In this document: one piece after another, positions 46,809 to 60,142 of the stretch
Numbering within the stretch: the stretch's first letter is position 1
How the letters are laid out: each line of letters opens with the position of its first letter
Origin: Galbula dea
Taxonomy: Eukaryota > Chordata > Aves > Piciformes > Galbulidae
Direction of reading: 5' to 3'
Assembly: GCA_013399015.1 (NCBI GenBank)
Contig: VWZX01004918.1
Span: forward strand, 763,369 to 827,368
DNA: 64,000 bases
Program-made: the position numbers and the translations under genes
The notes under the pieces: generated by a model
Told to the model about the DNA's origin: nothing
The model's input: only the letters and a program-made list of their open reading frames with translations
The model's database searches: none

Positions 46809-49800
46809 AGAAGCTGTTTTCTCAGAGATCCAGTGCTCATCCTGACTCAGCACTTGAAGTAACAAATCTTTTCCTGAAGTTGAGTTTCCTGCATATTAGC
46901 AACAGCATAGAATATATTGAGGCTGAGACTTGTAATGGTACTAAATGCCTTTTAAAACAGGAACTTGATGAACATTAACATGAGTATCAGTGCAAGTACA
47001 GAGTGTGCTTAGTACCATTTAACATGATCTGCATTTTGACAACAGCTCCAATTAGGTGGTGTTTTGTAGAAGCTGACAATCAGTTGTGCTTGCTTTACTA
47101 GATTACTTCGTGTTTTTTCTTTATCTGTGGTTTTGTGAATTTCATTCATTCTTTCTCATTTTTATCCTACACAATGTGTTTAATCCCCTAAGCAAACAAA
47201 ACACCCACAAGTAAGCATGCCCTGATGTGAGTGCTAGAGGAGTGCTCTTCAGGGCTGTGGATCTGGTCCCATGTGTAAGTGTTAAGCCCATAGCTGTCAG
47301 ACAGGACCATCCCAAAGGGTTATTCCAGACAAGGGAGAGGCAGCAGTTCAACTGCACCAGCTTCCTGAAGCAGTGTACCATAAGGTATCTGGGACTCTAA
47401 TGCTGCCCTAAGAAAGAGGTGATAACATACCTGGGATAACCCAGTCTGGGCTTTGAGGGATGCAGGCTTGTTTGACAGGATTGTGACTGTGCTTGACAAT
47501 TATGCCAAGTTTATCAGATGGAGTTAACCTGTTACAATAGAAGATTTTTCCACCCACCAGCCAAACAATTAGAGCAAGACTGTTTCTTTAGGTCCAACAT
47601 CTTTTTAAGATGCACTACACGTTTGCACAAGCATAAAGGGGCTTACAGAGTAACCTGAATTTCTTTTTAAAGTTTTCATTCCTTCTCTTTTAGTGTACCA
47701 GGAGTTAATAACTTAAGGACACAAATATAGAACATCAGCTGTAGGGTCATGCATTTTTTAACCCAACAGAAGAAGAATTGTTCATCGCCTTGGCTCTAAG
47801 AGCTCCTTGCTGTTCCTGTTCATATTGTTAGAAGCCAAACTTTTTGTTAGAACTTTTACAGATTAGGATTAGAAGAAGATGAAGGATTCATGGAAGGGGA
47901 AATATGTCTTGTGTATTTGGTGAGATAAGATGGTTCTATTGGTTCCACACTCAAAACTAGCTTGGAAGATTGAGAACTGAGATCACAGGTTCTATTTTCA
48001 GAAAAGTGTTTTGGGAATGACTTCACCTCCTGTGATTTGTTTATATTCTGCTGGACTCCCAAGGTCCTAATTAAGGTTCGTGGTCATATTAGAGGCAGTG
48101 TTGTGTAAACAGTTAGGTAGGGAAAGTATCCATGCAGGTAGTTTACACTTTCATACCCTCTACCAGCAAGTTGCAGTTTAAGTAGATGCTTAATCTCACC
48201 AGCTCAGGATCTGTGAATGTATTACTAACTGAAGCATGGGGCTGGAGTTCCACTTAGGCATACAGAGGTCTTTCTGCTCACTTGGAGTGCAGAGTGCAAG
48301 GGTTAGCGTGTTCCTCCTGTATCCAAAGGGCCAACATTCTCTAAGTGTCCTTCAGAAAAAAGAGGCCCAGTTCTTTTCTCACTTGGGTTTTTCTTTTGAG
48401 GTGAGTTTCATTTGGGATTACTGCTTGCTTGGACTGAAGAAAATAGGCTCAGGTTGTTGTTATTGCTGGAAGCAGGACAGGTTCTCTATCCCTTATTCTG
48501 TTCTTGTATCTTGAGAACAAGGGTGTTGATTTACCCTTGCTGTTCAACAGTGTTATACCAGGAACAAGTAATAGCTTTGAGAGCAAAGAACTGAACTTCA
48601 CATCAATATCTTTTCTAAACTATTGTTTTCAAAAATGAGCAGGAAAGCAGTTTCTCTTTCAGCATGAAGGAGATGTTAGAGTCGTATTTAGCCTGAGGTA
48701 TTTATGATTTACTCCACAGCATCAAAACAGAGCTTATGAAGAGTTTGTCACAGAGCCTCAGCCTTCTTCCACTTGCTGCTGTAGAAGAGATATTAGATAG
48801 GAAGAGGTACACAGAACTTTTATTTACAGAGAGACATCTGTATATGAGGAACTCTGTTACTAGTAACATTTGTCTCTTCATACTGTTAAGAGTGTTGTAA
48901 AGCTTTTTATGCTATGTATTAGTTCTTGCAAATTGCTTGCCAATTTGATATCAGCAGCATCTAAACAGTAAGTAATTACTTATGATAATGAGTGCAAACT
49001 AATTTACTGGAATATGTTAATATTCACAATGCACTTTAGAACAGCAGGGTATTCCAAAAATACTACTCTCTTGTTTACCTCCAGTCCCTAGGTAGCTTTG
49101 TTGTTACAAATCCTAGCAAAATCACCTCAAAGACAGCCTCTCATTGAGTAGCCACCTTCCTGAGACTCCAGCATGTGTGAGCAAGGGGTATGTAGCGTCC
49201 TCTGAGAACAAAACAGGATATGAACAAAACCTTCTAGATTTAAATAAAGATTCTTAATTTCTGATTGATGTTCATTAGCTGAACATTTGTAAGACAAAAG
49301 AGCCTCCTTTCCCTTATGACTTGTAAAATTTAATTTAGCAAATTTCAAGTTCAATAGCATGCAATCACTTTTTTGGGGGGGAGGGGGAGGTTGCTGTTTG
49401 TGTGGGATGTCGGAACATTTCTAGAAACATGCTTTATTTGAATCAGTGAAAGAAAGACTGCAGGTGTCCTCAAACCTTCCAAGTTAGTATGCCTTAACTG
49501 ATTCTGCAAGTCTGTTTTTTAGTGTATTTGAGTCATTATTTTTAGCTTCTTTTCTTGGGAAATATTTTAGTTTGGGTTGGTTTTTTTTGTTTTGTTGTTT
49601 AGCAAACTTAGGAAAATCCTTATCAAAAAGTGGGTTATCTCTGAGCACATTTCTACCCAGAGTAATTTTCACATGCATTGGTATTGCTTATAGTTTTGAA
49701 GGGTCCTTAACATCTTTTTGTGTGTTACTATAAAATGCTGTAGTAATGTAAGGAATCTAAACTGTTGAAGACTGATCTTCACTTCAGGAAATTAAAAGCA

Positions 49801-50528
49801 GTGATAATTTCCTCCAGCCAGACATTTGGAAGCAAAGGGCTTACACAAAATCACTGCTCCAATTTGGCTGAGATAGTCTTCAGAGGGTGGTGGCCTCCTC
49901 ACCTTTGTTGTGTACACTGGTGAACTAAGACATAGCTAATAGTACTAGCATACAAAGTGGCAGAGTTGACACTTGAGTTGCCCCCCATTGAGATGAATGA
50001 GTAACTTCCACCTCAAAACCATTTTGTCAGGTTCTCTCCAAAAACCATTGTGGAATCTGGTGGTCAAACCATGCTCCCTGATTCACTAGCTATGTAACCC
50101 AGTGAAAAGCATAAGATGCATATTTTTCACTGCAGCTCTTTATCCTCTGAAGCTGGCAGTGAACTGTTGCTTACAAACAACAGCATAAGGACTTTCCAAA
50201 GAGGAATGATAGTGATTACCATAATGACAAGGCATGGAGCTTCTTTTTTTGTGCCAGACCACAACTGGAAATCTATTATGTAGCAGTACGTGAAAGAAGT
50301 AGGAAGGAAGTGAATTGGCCCAACCTGGCTGGCCCCAGTAGCTGTTATTATAATGGTCTAATAACCTTAATGCTGGATCTTTCTACCTCTATTAAACACT
50401 ATTTGTTTCACGGGCACATTTGATAACATAAGTAAACACTGAGGTCCCAAAATCAATCCTTGAGATAATGATTTAGAAATCTTTCCAGTGAGAGAGTATC
50501 ATTTGTAGCTACTTGCTGGTTCCTTTTT

Positions 50529-50550
50529 GTTTATTTTATTTTATTTTATT
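50529..50550. repeat. TTTTA microsatellite
   Basis: About four units of a five-base TTTTA repeat. Confidence 0.85.
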
Positions 50551-50923
50551 CTGCTGGTTCTTATTTTCAGGCTTCCCTTGAGCCAAATCAACTAGGTATT
50601 TTTACTTTGTATTCCTACAGTACACATAATAATGGTGAAGATTGCTTTGGTTTTAAAATTTGAGGATTTTAAAAATCAATTATTACTCTGTGTATCAAAA
50701 TATAAAATATAATAATTGGGGGGGCTTGCTCATGCTTGGAGTTAGAAAGACAATGCAATACTACAAGACTGTAGTTAAGATGTAGCCTGCTTATCAGTCC
50801 TTCTCTTTGCCAGGTCTGCCTCTGAGAGGCCTCTAGCAACTGAACATCTGCTTCAGTGGTGGATTCAAGTGCTTCAGGAAGGCTTAAGCTTGTGTTTTTC
50901 CAAAGATTTAATATCTTTAATTT

Positions 50924-51058
50924 CATGGAATCACAGAATTGTTTTGGTTGGAAGAGACCTTTTGGATCTCTTAAGCCAGCACTGCCAGGTCACCACTAAA
51001 CCATGTCTCTCAGCACCACATCTACACAACTTTTATCTTCAGTGATGGTGATTCCACT
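50924..51058 (-). mobile_element. CR1 LINE fragment, degraded
   Basis: Reads CATGGAATCACAGAATTGTT, TTGGTTGGAAGAGACC, ACCACTAAACCATGTCTCTC, AGCACCACATCTACAC and GTGATGGTGATTCCAC in reverse-complement order. Small losses between the blocks indicate an old copy. Confidence 0.9.
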
Positions 51059-53535
51059 TGGAAATGTTCAGAAATGCAGCACAACAGCATCTTGTCTGCT
51101 AACTGCTAGTAACTGAGTAATTAGTAGGAGAGTATGTATGCCACAGAGCTTCTTACCCTTTGCTACCTTTACAAATAAGCAATATTAAACTTCACTGCAC
51201 ATTGCTTGTGATACAATTGTCTATTTTCAGAAGAGGCTTCATTCTAGCAAACTCTGTAAGTTGTAATGTAGCCACTACCATCTCTCTGCTCCAATAGCAG
51301 CATCTTCTCTTAGGCCAGCATCTGACATCCTTATTGTGCTTGTATCATTTTTCAGTGTATTTAACAGGTTTGCAGGCAGCAGTGCTTTTATTTTCAGCAT
51401 ATTATATGTTTCCTCTAAGACCAGTTTTTGCTACTTTTGAGAGCTAAGTATTACAGGATTTTTCAAGACTAAGATATGAGATGCACAATTTAGCAAGGAA
51501 GATAATGTAAATGCCAATTAAAAATAACTAAGTTAACAGAAGATTGGCTAGCTGGAGTGTTGTGTTTGTAAGGAAGCCAATAAGAAATAAAGGCTTTAGC
51601 CTAGAAGCATACTAGACATTTGAAGCTAAACTTCTGTCCATGTTAACATAATTAAATAACTTAAGACCAGCTATTTCCAATGTTTCTATCTTCATTTACA
51701 GAGCAGAGGTTTGGTTTTTAAAGGTTGTCAGAAGTGTTGCAACTTTAAATGACTTTAAAATACATTATTCTATTATTTCTTTGGAAAGTACATTGCCTTT
51801 TAAGAGACCTACATAGAGAAAATTTCATGTTGGATTTTCTTCTGCTGGTTTGGTGGGGTTTTTTGGCCAAGATGCACATCTGTGCAGAGCTGCTTTTGTG
51901 GGAGATGTTCAGATCCTGGTGCATAAACAGTTTGTCTTCAGCCTACAGTCCTCCAAGTTGAGTCAGCAAGCTTGGAAACTCTAACAACTCAAGTTACTTG
52001 GCTTGCAGAATTTATAACTTCTGCCAGGTACCTGTGAGTTTGTAAGGTCCCTGGACTGGAACCACTGAATGATTTCACCTAGGCCACCACCAGATGGTAA
52101 CAACATTTGGTCTCTATCGATCTGTGTAGTATTAGAGCTAGTGTCCTAGTTTCTGTATCCTGTTACAAATCCCTTCCTCTAACCAGTCCCCTAGCTGCAT
52201 TCTGCTTGAGTGTTGGCACAACTCTCAGAAGCAAATCAGTGCACGTGCACACCATTTACTTTAATGGAATTTAATGTAAGAGTGGTTAAGTTGAAGTGTA
52301 GTGCCTTGACATCTCCTAATGTAAGGAGTGTGGGGACCAGAACAGTCCTTTTGTCTTCAAGAGTGCTTAAGTTTACTCATTTCAATCTGATAATGCCTCT
52401 ACATTATATCTCTCTGGAAATATTTCTCATCTCATCACCTTCTCAGATGTGTTTCCAGACAACCAATATCCACTTCTCTAGACATTGTGCAAGAAATTTA
52501 TCCTTTAAGTTGACAAGGTTGTAGGAGAAATAAAACCTTCTCTTATTTATAGACATTTGACTTCTAATTTCCATCTGACTTTTTGGCAAGCTTTCAGAAG
52601 CAGGGACATCATTTCCTTGTTACCTTTAATAGAGTTACAATGGATTAAAATGTTTCATGTTGACTGCAGCATGACATTTAAACCATGCTTTGATTTCAGA
52701 AATATATCATTTTCTAACCATCTAGATTACAGAAAGGTGCAAGGCAATAATGGGGAATTAGTTAGCTTGCATTTCACACAGAAATGTTCTAAATTCATTT
52801 TAAACAGCTGTCCATGCTGGAAAAGTGATAGGTAATAAGCAGCCAGTAAAATGTTTAAACTGAGAGATTCTGGAGAAGAACAATAATTTTCTTTTACCAT
52901 TGTCAGATTTGCATTAGAAAGACTGTACCCTTTCACAAAATAAACCTTTGGTTTTGTATAAATAAATATACTTAATAAGGTCATCAAACCCCAAAACTTT
53001 TTTACTGTGGACATTTCCAACAAAATAGAAATAATTTCACAGAATCAGTGGCTAAATACTGTCAAGTCTATTGACATTCAGTAAATCAACTCATGTTTTG
53101 TTAGTAAGTCAGATGGACAGATACTCTAATATTCTACATTCTCCTATGAGTCTTTTCAGCTGGAATTTGCCTATCTAAAGTCCTTCTCAAAATCATATCC
53201 TTTTAAAACGCAGTTGAAGACTCTCAGTTTGATGTGCCTACTCCAACTGAGTAGTACTTTACTGCAGTTAAGTGATCTAATCTGAACCAATGGGGTCTGA
53301 GACTTAAGAGGCTCCTTGATGTACGTAAAGACATGGGAATGACTCCAGTTCGAACATACTTTAAATTACTTTAAGTTTTTATTTTAAACATTTATGATGT
53401 TAAGAATGATGTTAAGCAGCATAAGAGTTTTTCTTTATAGGCATGTGCATCCATTGAGCCATCATTACTCAAAGTTGTAGTTGTTTGTCCCTTAGGGACC
53501 CTATTGAAATCAATGCACCTACATGTCTTCATTGT
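51059..53535. other. Intronic sequence without recognised elements
   Basis: Unique AT-rich sequence. No exon, RNA gene or repeat recognised. Confidence 0.45.
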
Positions 53536-53584
53536 AGATAAATGATCTTTCAAGGTCCCTTCCAACTCCTAACATTCTGTGATA
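53536..53584 (+). mobile_element. CR1 3'-end remnant
   Basis: About 48 bases reading TAGATAAATGATCTTTCAAG, GTCCCTTCCAACTCCTAAC and ATTCTGTGAT, the forward-strand end of CR1 with one tail unit. Confidence 0.85.
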
Positions 53585-56500
53585 TAAAGCACAAAGACAA
53601 AAGCAGAGAAGGTTTATATTTGCATAGCACCTTTAACATTTAAAAGGTCTTAAATAAGTTCAGCAATCTCCTCACATGGAAAAACATTTCTGTCCTGCAT
53701 TACTGGGAGAGGTATGATGTGACCTAGTTCTTGGAGAATTATTCCACTGAGTTCTCAGCAAATGCAGAACATTAACTGGGATCAGACTGTGCTTCAGTCC
53801 AAGCAGCTGAGGCCAAAGGTGGAGCTGCACATTTGTTGGTCAAGCCTGTGATCAGTGCCAGGTTAAGCACACATTTTAGTCAAGAACCTGTTTCCAGAAA
53901 GTCAAATTATAGAAAGACCCTAGGGATCATTTTAGATAAGTGAGAATGCAATTGTGCCACCTACAAAGCATTTACCAGGTCATGTTACTGCCCAAACACT
54001 GTTGCCATAGAGTGGAGGAAAGAAGTTAGAAAGGAGTGGTTTTCTGGTTAGAGTTTTTTGTGATCTGAGCGAAAAACCCTTTGCTTCTGTATTAGTGCCT
54101 TGAATCTGCAATAAATGTCATTGCAAAGGCCAGGATGCTTAGCTTGACTTGAGACTGTGTTGTTCTATTATCTCTTAGACCTTTACCTGCAGACAGCTCT
54201 TGGGGATAGCTGAATATAACAAACCATACACAGCACTTTCAGAGATCTCTGTTTCAGACTAGAAGCATTCCTTTCTTCACTTATGTTTTTCACAGACAAA
54301 TCTGTGAAAAATAGAAGTTTTGTGTACTTTTCTGAATCTTCAGCTTAGGCAGAATGAAAATATGTAAATGAAAATGTAAAAAGCAATATTAATGGAGATT
54401 TGTATGCTCTCCTGAACATAGCAAGTGTGATTAATGCCTCCATGTAGATGTTTGGGCAAATATGTGTGTGTGTGTGTGTGTGTTTGTGTGTATATATATA
54501 TATTCATGCTGTAAATTCTTCACTTTTGGTAATTAATAGTAACCTGCACAAATAATCTCACTGGATTCAGCAAGTTTATCAATGCAAGTAATTACTTACC
54601 AGTGGGAATAAGAGGGTTCACATTCTAGCCCAGAATGAAGTAAAGCACTGATAACATACAGAAGGAAGAAAATTACATTACTGGGCAATTTCTCATTACA
54701 ACCAGCAATGCTTACCCTTCATATTTTTTATAATAGTTAAAAATTGCTTTACTATTTATGGAAGGGAAACTAATAGTTTTGAATATTGAAGTTTACAGGC
54801 TTCAGTCTTAGTTTTTCAGCTACAGATTGTGATGGAGTCATAGTTTATTTGGGTCCAGATCTCAAGCAAACCATGGCTTTCACTTAATTGGCGTCTGAAA
54901 TCTAATGGGAATGTTGAAAATAGCCATTAAGTTGCTAACGTTATGTGGTAAAAATGGAATGATATACACTACCCTTCAGTGCAATATGCCTTAAGCAGAA
55001 AATTGGGATGAACATGAGGAATGGAGGAAGCTGTTGATTTGTTGTTGATTTGAGCAAACTCTTAAACTGCATCAGATGTGACTTCAAAGCAATAAATATT
55101 GACAGGCTTTGCAGTCATACACAGTAATAGATACAGTAAATGGGTACTAAAGAAAAATATTTCTCTGCTTAATACTGTATAGGTAAGCAGATGTCCTTGA
55201 GTTGCTACCAGGCTCTGCTGGGATGAATGCACTATTTCATAAAGATGAATTTTGCAAGGAAGTAGGACTTGAGAGACTCAGGCCATTAAAAACATTACTA
55301 TATCTTGACCACTGGCAGTTTGTTACAATAGGAACTATTTTTTCATGGTTCAGGATTTCAAAAAGCTATATGGACTTTTTTCCTAAACATTGTGTATATG
55401 CATGGGTGCAGAAAGAATTATGCAGTGAATCCTGCAGCTGAGGGAGATAACTGGCATGTTACAAAGTTGCCTGCTTAAAAGTATTGTGCTGATGGCATTG
55501 CTATTCTTGACATCCTAATTCTGCTGCTTTCAACTCTCTCGAGACAATAAACCCCAAACAGCACAGTGCCATAAGCTAAGAGAGAGAAGGAAGATGACTG
55601 GTTTGTAGTGACAATGTTCTGAAAGAGGAGCAGAGACATTATAAGGTTTGTCAGAGAGCATAAAAGCCTTTATGGAGCCAGTGAATTAGGCTTTCTCTGT
55701 TGTTTCTTAACATACCCCAAACTGATAGTGAGCAGGGTGGTTTCGAACAGCTGCTTTAATAGTTAATGGGAGGGCAGACTATAAGCTGAGATCAATCCCA
55801 GAGTAATAAATTTTACATGATTATATTTGTCTTTCTTGAAACATAAACACTGGAGAATCTATTCTCAAATGGCTTCCCGACCCATTTTTTTTTTCGTAAT
55901 TAATACAGGAAATTCAAAGAACGTGACTCCCTGTGCAGCTCAGACACAGGCAGAGCTGGCTTCAGCAGCACGGATTAATTAGCCTGTAACCAGACACGCA
56001 GTTACTTGGAAGAGCTACAAAATGGACAGTTATATAGAAGAGAAAGCTTTGCCACAACTAAAAAAAACACCAGCCACATGGATAAAAGATCAGAGTTTTA
56101 ACTTTGACGGTGATTCTAGGTAGTTCAAGATTTACACCTAAATTTATCCAGCCCTACTGACATTGACCTTGGTGTCGGTGCAACAGCAGTAAGGAACAAG
56201 TTGTTATTCACTAGTTTATTTGAAGGGCAGTATTTAGAAGAAATTCTGGCAGAAAGATTCACTCTGAATAAGAACAACAAAGTCTCCCATTGTTCAGTTC
56301 TGGAGACTTGCTCTGGGTCATTGTATTTGGTATGACTCCACCATGGCTTGGCAGGCTTTGTCTTCTATATTGGGTAGAACACATCTGTTACAACCGAGAA
56401 AGGCAGAATTCTGCACTCCCACGTAAAGCTTATGTACTATTCTAACAGTTTCATCTGTGACATCGAAGTGTAAGGAGCTGCTTTTTCTTAGCCTTCTCAA

Positions 56501-58156
56501 TTTTGTTACTTATAAGAACTTCATTCATGACCTGACACAATATTTTATGAAGTCAACACAAAGACTGTCGCTGTTTTTAATGAGCTTTAGATCAAGCCCT
56601 CGGTTTTTCATTCAACAGAGAATAAATCCTTTCACTACAAACAACACGACTTACACTCTGTGAATGTCCAAATTCTGCCACTTCTCAATTGATTCAATAT
56701 TTGAAGTCAACACTAGCAGCAAAGAGGAGAACTTGAGAATCATTAAAAGTGTTATTACCTGTCTCATGTATCTTTGGTTTGGGATCCAACCATCATTACT
56801 GAACAGCATGCAGCAGATTATTTTGCATTTCAGAGCACTGCATATGAGGAAAGCAAGGGTGGGAGAGCAGAAGATTAGGGTTTTGTCACACACATTCCTA
56901 AACAGCCACCATTTGCCCCTGTCTATCACCAAGATTTTTAAGGCACAGCCCCAGTGTTCACTGCTCTTGCACAACTCTTTACAATGATGATAAACCCTGA
57001 TTTTACTTGGAGTGTAAATGAAAATTATTAGTGTGTTTGTCTTGCTAAAAAGAGTTGTCAGGTTTCCCTAAAACACATGCAGGTCAGTGTTTTGCCATTA
57101 AGAGGAAAAACAAGAGATCTGTTTGGAGTACAGGGCAATACTGCAAGTGTGTTGATATAAAATGAGCTTTACAGTTTAGTAAGTACATAAAATATTATTT
57201 TATATAATGTAAATATAAAATATTAGAAATTGATGGTACTGAGAAAGAACCTAATGAGTAGGTATGTAATTCCGTATTTATGTGAAGTCACAGAATTTTT
57301 GGTCAACTTTGAAAGAAAGAAAATGACAATGATGTTGTTATGCACTTCTGTGGACATGGGAAGAGAGTGAGAATATTGGGTGGAATAAACTGATTTACAT
57401 TAAATAAAACTGAGGACAGCCACACAGTGAGCCTGCCTGTAAATACAGACATTAGTATTTGCAGCTCACTGACATATCTCCCTAAGCTTTAACCTATCTT
57501 CAGAGAAAAGATGTGGCCAGCTCATAGTGACGTTACAAATGAGAGATCAAGTGCGTGCACAATTTTCCTCCTATATGCTGTTGTTAGGATGCAAATTTTA
57601 AGTGGACTGTGTCAGGATACACTGCTCTTGTAGTTCAGAGGAAATAATGCTGCTGCTGAAGTTAAACACCTGAGTGCCAAGTGGGTTTAGATTACTACAC
57701 TTGTTTAAAACAGATTATAGGTTTTGTAAGTGCATGCTGGATACAATGTGCAGAGATTTCCACTCTTATAAGTTATACATTGAGCATTATGCACATAAGC
57801 CATTGCTTACTAAATGGTAGACTGATGATACCTTTTTGTCCTGACATGACAAGTAAAATATGGTTTCATTCATTATCCTCATCTGTCACAATCTGATAAA
57901 CCTCCTATCATAAATGTGTTCTCTGACTCTATTTATTAGTATTTTGCTTCACCAGGCATGACAATGTATGACATAGGGTCTATCATCTTCATTATGTAAA
58001 TAAGGAGCTGCATTTTTTTTGGCAGTCATGAGATAACAGGAATTACTTGAGTTTTTTCTCCAGCTGGGCCCAGATTGGGAAAACATTTGATGCAACTGTT
58101 CTGCACATCAGAGAAACATGTTTTTCAAGCATATGCTTAAGAACTCTCTGGAATAG
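53585..58156. other. Intronic sequence without recognised genes
   Basis: Unique AT-rich sequence with a compound TG/TA microsatellite at 54461-54503. The stretch around 55700-56060 is less repetitive and holds two TAATTA sites, and could be a conserved non-coding element. No exon recognised. Confidence 0.45.
54461..54503. repeat. Compound TG/TA microsatellite
   Basis: About ten TG units with one TTTG interruption, followed by six TA units. Such loci usually vary in length between individuals. Confidence 0.92.
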
Positions 58157-58255
58157 ATCACAGAATCACAGAATTATTAAGGTTGGAAGAGGCCTCTAAG
58201 ATCATCAAGTCCAACCATCAACTGTTACCACTATGCCACTAAACCATGTCTCACG
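58157..58255 (-). mobile_element. CR1 3'-end fragment next to the LNS6 exon
   Basis: Reads ATCACAGAATCACAGAATTA, TTAAGGTTGGAAGAGGCCTC, AAGATCATCAAGTCCAACCA and CACTAAACCATGTCTCAC in reverse complement. It ends 273 bases before the LNS6 exon, so the flanking intron tolerated an insertion close to the splice acceptor. Confidence 0.93.
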
Positions 58256-58528
58256 TCCTAGATAGGCATTTCTGAACTAGAGCCACGGTATTTTAAGTCA
58301 CTGCATATGCAATTATATTTTGTATTGATTGCATCATCTAAAAACACTAATATTTTGCTTGCTGCAAGATTTTGAGCAGTAGAGACTCCTTCAGGTGGAA
58401 ATATGGTCTTGTTTGCTTTTATGCATCCATTTGCTGTATATAAGACCTTGACTTTGGTAGAGCATATGACTTCCAAGAGGGTTTGTGCTGGTGAGAGTGA
58501 GCTAATTATCTTTATTTCTGTTTTACAG

Positions 58529-58710
58529 CGGGAACAACATATATTTTTAGCAAAGGTGGTGGCCAGATCACTTACACGTGGCCTCCTAACGACCGGCCAA
58601 GCACTCGAGCGGACAGACTGGCAATAGGGTTTAGTACTGTTCAAAAGGAAGCTGTGCTGGTACGAGTGGACAGTTCTACTGGGCTTGGAGATTATTTAGA
58701 GCTGCATATC
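58529..58710 (+). CDS. NRXN1: Neurexin-1, first LNS6-domain exon (shared by alpha and beta)
   Basis: This 182-base exon finishes an Ala codon and adds 60 codons, from [11 protein letters not shown] to DYLELHI. It is the first part of the LNS6 domain, the extracellular beta-sandwich that binds neuroligins, LRRTMs and cerebellins across the synapse in a calcium-dependent way. The motif [18 protein letters not shown] and the stretch [14 protein letters not shown] identify NRXN1 rather than NRXN2 or NRXN3. The Asp of GLGDYL (codon at 58690-58692) corresponds to the known calcium ligand Asp137 of rat beta-neurexin-1. The acceptor is TTTTACAG and the donor GTAAGT at 58711. The exon ends on a codon boundary (phase 0). 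Residue 16 after the split Ala is Thr (TYTW), where mammalian NRXN1 has Lys, from memory. The rest of LNS6, including splice site 4, lies beyond this window. Confidence 0.97.
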
Positions 58711-60077
58711 GTAAGTAGTATGAGCACATGCTTGATATTTCTTCTTGTCTTGATTGTTCTTCTATTTGTGGGTTTGAAATTTATATGAATGGGAATACAG
58801 CAGTTTGTTAATGAGCCTTTTACAATCAGTAATGAGCTAAGTGGTGATGGTTTCTAACATACGAAATAGCACAAGGTCTCTGACATCGTCAAAATAACTT
58901 TTATTCTATTTTCTTTTAGACAGTGCTATTTTACATTGCTTTGCAATTAAAAATCCTATTGTGACACCTGTACAGGATGAGCAGTTTGCTGCAATCTGAT
59001 GATAGAAACAGGATTTAGCAATGCCAGAGGAAGGTACATTAATCCTGGAGGATTTAATCTGAAATCTGCAGGGGGAATTACAGTGTATCACAGTTGACTG
59101 TGCTTATTGTTAGTACTAGAATTTATCCTCTGACTTCACCATTTCTTTGATGGTAAATCTTAAGCAGAAAGCAAGATTGTCAAGCCAGGAAGCCTAAAAA
59201 AGTAATTTCAGCTGCCTTAAAGCAAATAACTAGCAATCACAATTGAAAGCATCTTGATTTTTATGGCAACGTAAATAAATGATCAGTTGACATAAAGGTA
59301 ACTAAGGCAGTATAAAATGTTGTTGTTTAGATTAGTCCCAACTTGGTTAATGTACTGGTTTGATTTTGATTTAAGAATCTCTCTACTTTCAGGAAGAGGA
59401 GAATTCCTTTTGAATGAAATTACTTATTGATCTATAATCAATTACACTTTTACCTTCAGAACACATCCAGCAGTGATCATTTTCAAAATTAGGGGGAATT
59501 ACAATGTTCAGTCTTCCCAGGCTCCTTATTTCTGGGAAGGCACTCTTGCATTGTGGACCAAGGTGATTAATTTTTAATTTAGTGGATTGAGTACATAAAG
59601 AAAGAAGAAACAAAACTCAGAGCTTGTCTATACCCTTCTCTTACATTCAAACATAGCTGGTTGGTATTGTAAAATCTTAATTGAAAGATGTGAACAAAGC
59701 AACTTCTCCTAGGTGTTAGAAAAACTGAGCCTTCATTTTTCAAGGCTGGTATTGTGTTGCTGAAGTGAATTTAACAATTTGCTTTCAAAAGCTGTATCTA
59801 CCCTCAGGTTCCTCATCATCATTTACCCATTTCTTTGCAATCTGAGACCAGATCCCCCCACTATGGTCAGCAGTGTCACTCTCTTCTTACTGTGTTTTCT
59901 TTCTCATTAGCATACTAAGGAATGATTTTTCTTGTAGTTCTACTATACCTGAAGTCTATCAAAAACATAATATTAATGCAATCTGCTGTCTGGTCTTGAT
60001 TTTTCCATTTTAAAATAAACACTGAGTTCATTAATTGTGAGTTGGAGATAAAAAAATTATTCCCTGCTCCTAAGTGT

Positions 60078-60142
60078 ATTGTTTTTTTTCAGGGGGCTTG
60101 GGGAGTTAGAGTTTTTTAGGTTTTTCTTTGGTTTTTTTTTTA
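60078..60142. repeat. G/T-rich low-complexity tract
   Basis: T-runs with GGGGG and GGGG, in an arrangement like the other G/T tracts in the window. Confidence 0.7.

Larger units (their letters stand above)
45763..50923. other. Intronic sequence without recognised genes
   Basis: Unique AT-rich sequence. It contains G/T tracts at 46741-46808 and about 49571-49602, a G-run block at 49375-49390 and a TTTTA microsatellite at 50529-50550. No exon recognised. Confidence 0.45.
7987..58528 (+). other. NRXN1: NRXN1 intron between the beta first exon and the LNS6 exon
   Basis: An intron of 50,542 bases. The donor is G|GTGGGT. The acceptor is TTATTTCTGTTTTACAG with a good pyrimidine tract and a plausible branch point CTAAT at about 58502-58506. 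The intron splits an Ala codon after its first base (phase 1). For beta transcripts it is the first intron. For the alpha transcript this sequence is part of a larger intron that also contains the beta promoter. The first part, to about 8430, is still CpG-rich. A single undetermined base (n) is at 8299. Confidence 0.93.

Noticed and set aside
58258..58644. 128-codon minus-strand frame overlapping the LNS6 exon
   Set aside because: The plus strand clearly encodes neurexin LNS6 with good splice sites. The antisense frame has no recognisable content.
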